Program-made: the position numbers and the translations under genes
NCBI GenBank assembly: GCA_964577305.1
Contig: CAZNYS010000029.1
Span: 1 to 41,609, forward strand
Origin: UBA9300 sp964577305
Lineage (GTDB): Bacteria; Bacteroidota; Bacteroidia; Bacteroidales; VadinHA17
DNA length: 41,609 nucleotides
Direction of reading: 5' to 3'
Part shown: one piece after another, positions 41,549 through 41,609 of the stretch
Layout: the number at the start of each line of letters is the position of its first letter
Position numbering within the stretch: position 1 is the stretch's first letter
The notes under the pieces: model-generated
Seen by the model: the letters and a program-made list of their open reading frames with translations, nothing else
Database searches by the model: none
Told to the model about the DNA's origin: nothing

Positions 41549-41609
41549 ATTTTATAACTTTCATAATCATAAAAACAAGTTGAACCTCATTCGGGAGACT
41601 GACAGCAAG

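Noticed and set aside
41461..41609. Calling an integron or insertion sequence outright
   Set aside because: Only one candidate core site and no transposase or repeated attC sites are inside the window; the recombinase lacks a visible integron-specific insert.

Overview
The window is typical chromosomal DNA of a Bacteroidota bacterium, most likely of the Bacteroidales/Marinilabiliales type. This rests on several things visible in the sequence. Recognisable promoters carry the Bacteroidota -7 motif TAnnTTTG, and strong Shine-Dalgarno sequences are rare. There are many secreted proteins and lipoproteins with short signal peptides, and a TonB-dependent receptor. The signal peptidase is about 466 residues, a DUF4091/GH123-like protein is paired with a DUF1080 lipoprotein, and there is a large tricorn-like S41 protease. 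No plasmid, complete prophage, CRISPR array, rRNA or tRNA is visible. The exact taxon cannot be read from the window.

Layout. Positions 1-507 hold a gene-free region rich in short repeats. Positions 508-3725 are the classical translation operon thrS-infC-rpmI-rplT; infC appears to start at AUA behind a perfect AGGAGG, and a bulged hairpin lies between rpmI and rplT. Positions 4034-7150 are a proteostasis pair (Hsp20 and ClpB). Positions 7314-9460 on the minus strand are dapB-lepB. Positions 9567-12621 are a two-gene carbohydrate unit. Positions 12803-15836 on the minus strand encode an amidohydrolase lipoprotein and an HSL-type esterase. Positions 16067-18049 are trmD and an ornithine aminotransferase. 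Positions 18165-20836 are an M28 peptidase lipoprotein and an unknown membrane protein. Positions 20947-23186 are an ECF sigma factor, a membrane anti-sigma-like protein and a DUF4097-like solenoid protein. Positions 23260-28139 on the minus strand are a TonB receptor overlapping a TPR/SpoIIE phosphatase gene. Positions 28245-31746 are a periplasmic isoaspartyl peptidase and, convergent to it, mutS2. Positions 31878-38737 are three exported hydrolases: an M28 peptidase, a metallophosphoesterase and a tricorn-like protease. Positions 38822-39757 encode an EamA transporter. Positions 40033-41460 encode a tyrosine recombinase with a duplicated N-terminal module, 149 bp before the window ends.

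How the genes work together. The first 9 kb is housekeeping (translation, folding, export, lysine/peptidoglycan precursor synthesis). Much of the rest is cell-envelope and periplasmic catabolism of peptides and glycans, with two signalling modules: the sigma/anti-sigma set and the receptor/phosphatase pair.

The most unusual signal is in the intergenic regions rather than in a gene cluster. At least five gaps carry modular low-complexity and palindromic repeats. These include (GGCTAA)n hexamers that supply the stop codons of clpB and of the EamA gene, a shared exact 18-mer, GTTGATAAA nonamers, and a GAGCTCG-hairpin-CTCGG element whose stem shows a compensatory base change between copies. I did not find a clear new multi-gene defence or biosynthetic system. 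The recombinase at the right edge may be the start of a mobile or variable region that cannot be seen here.
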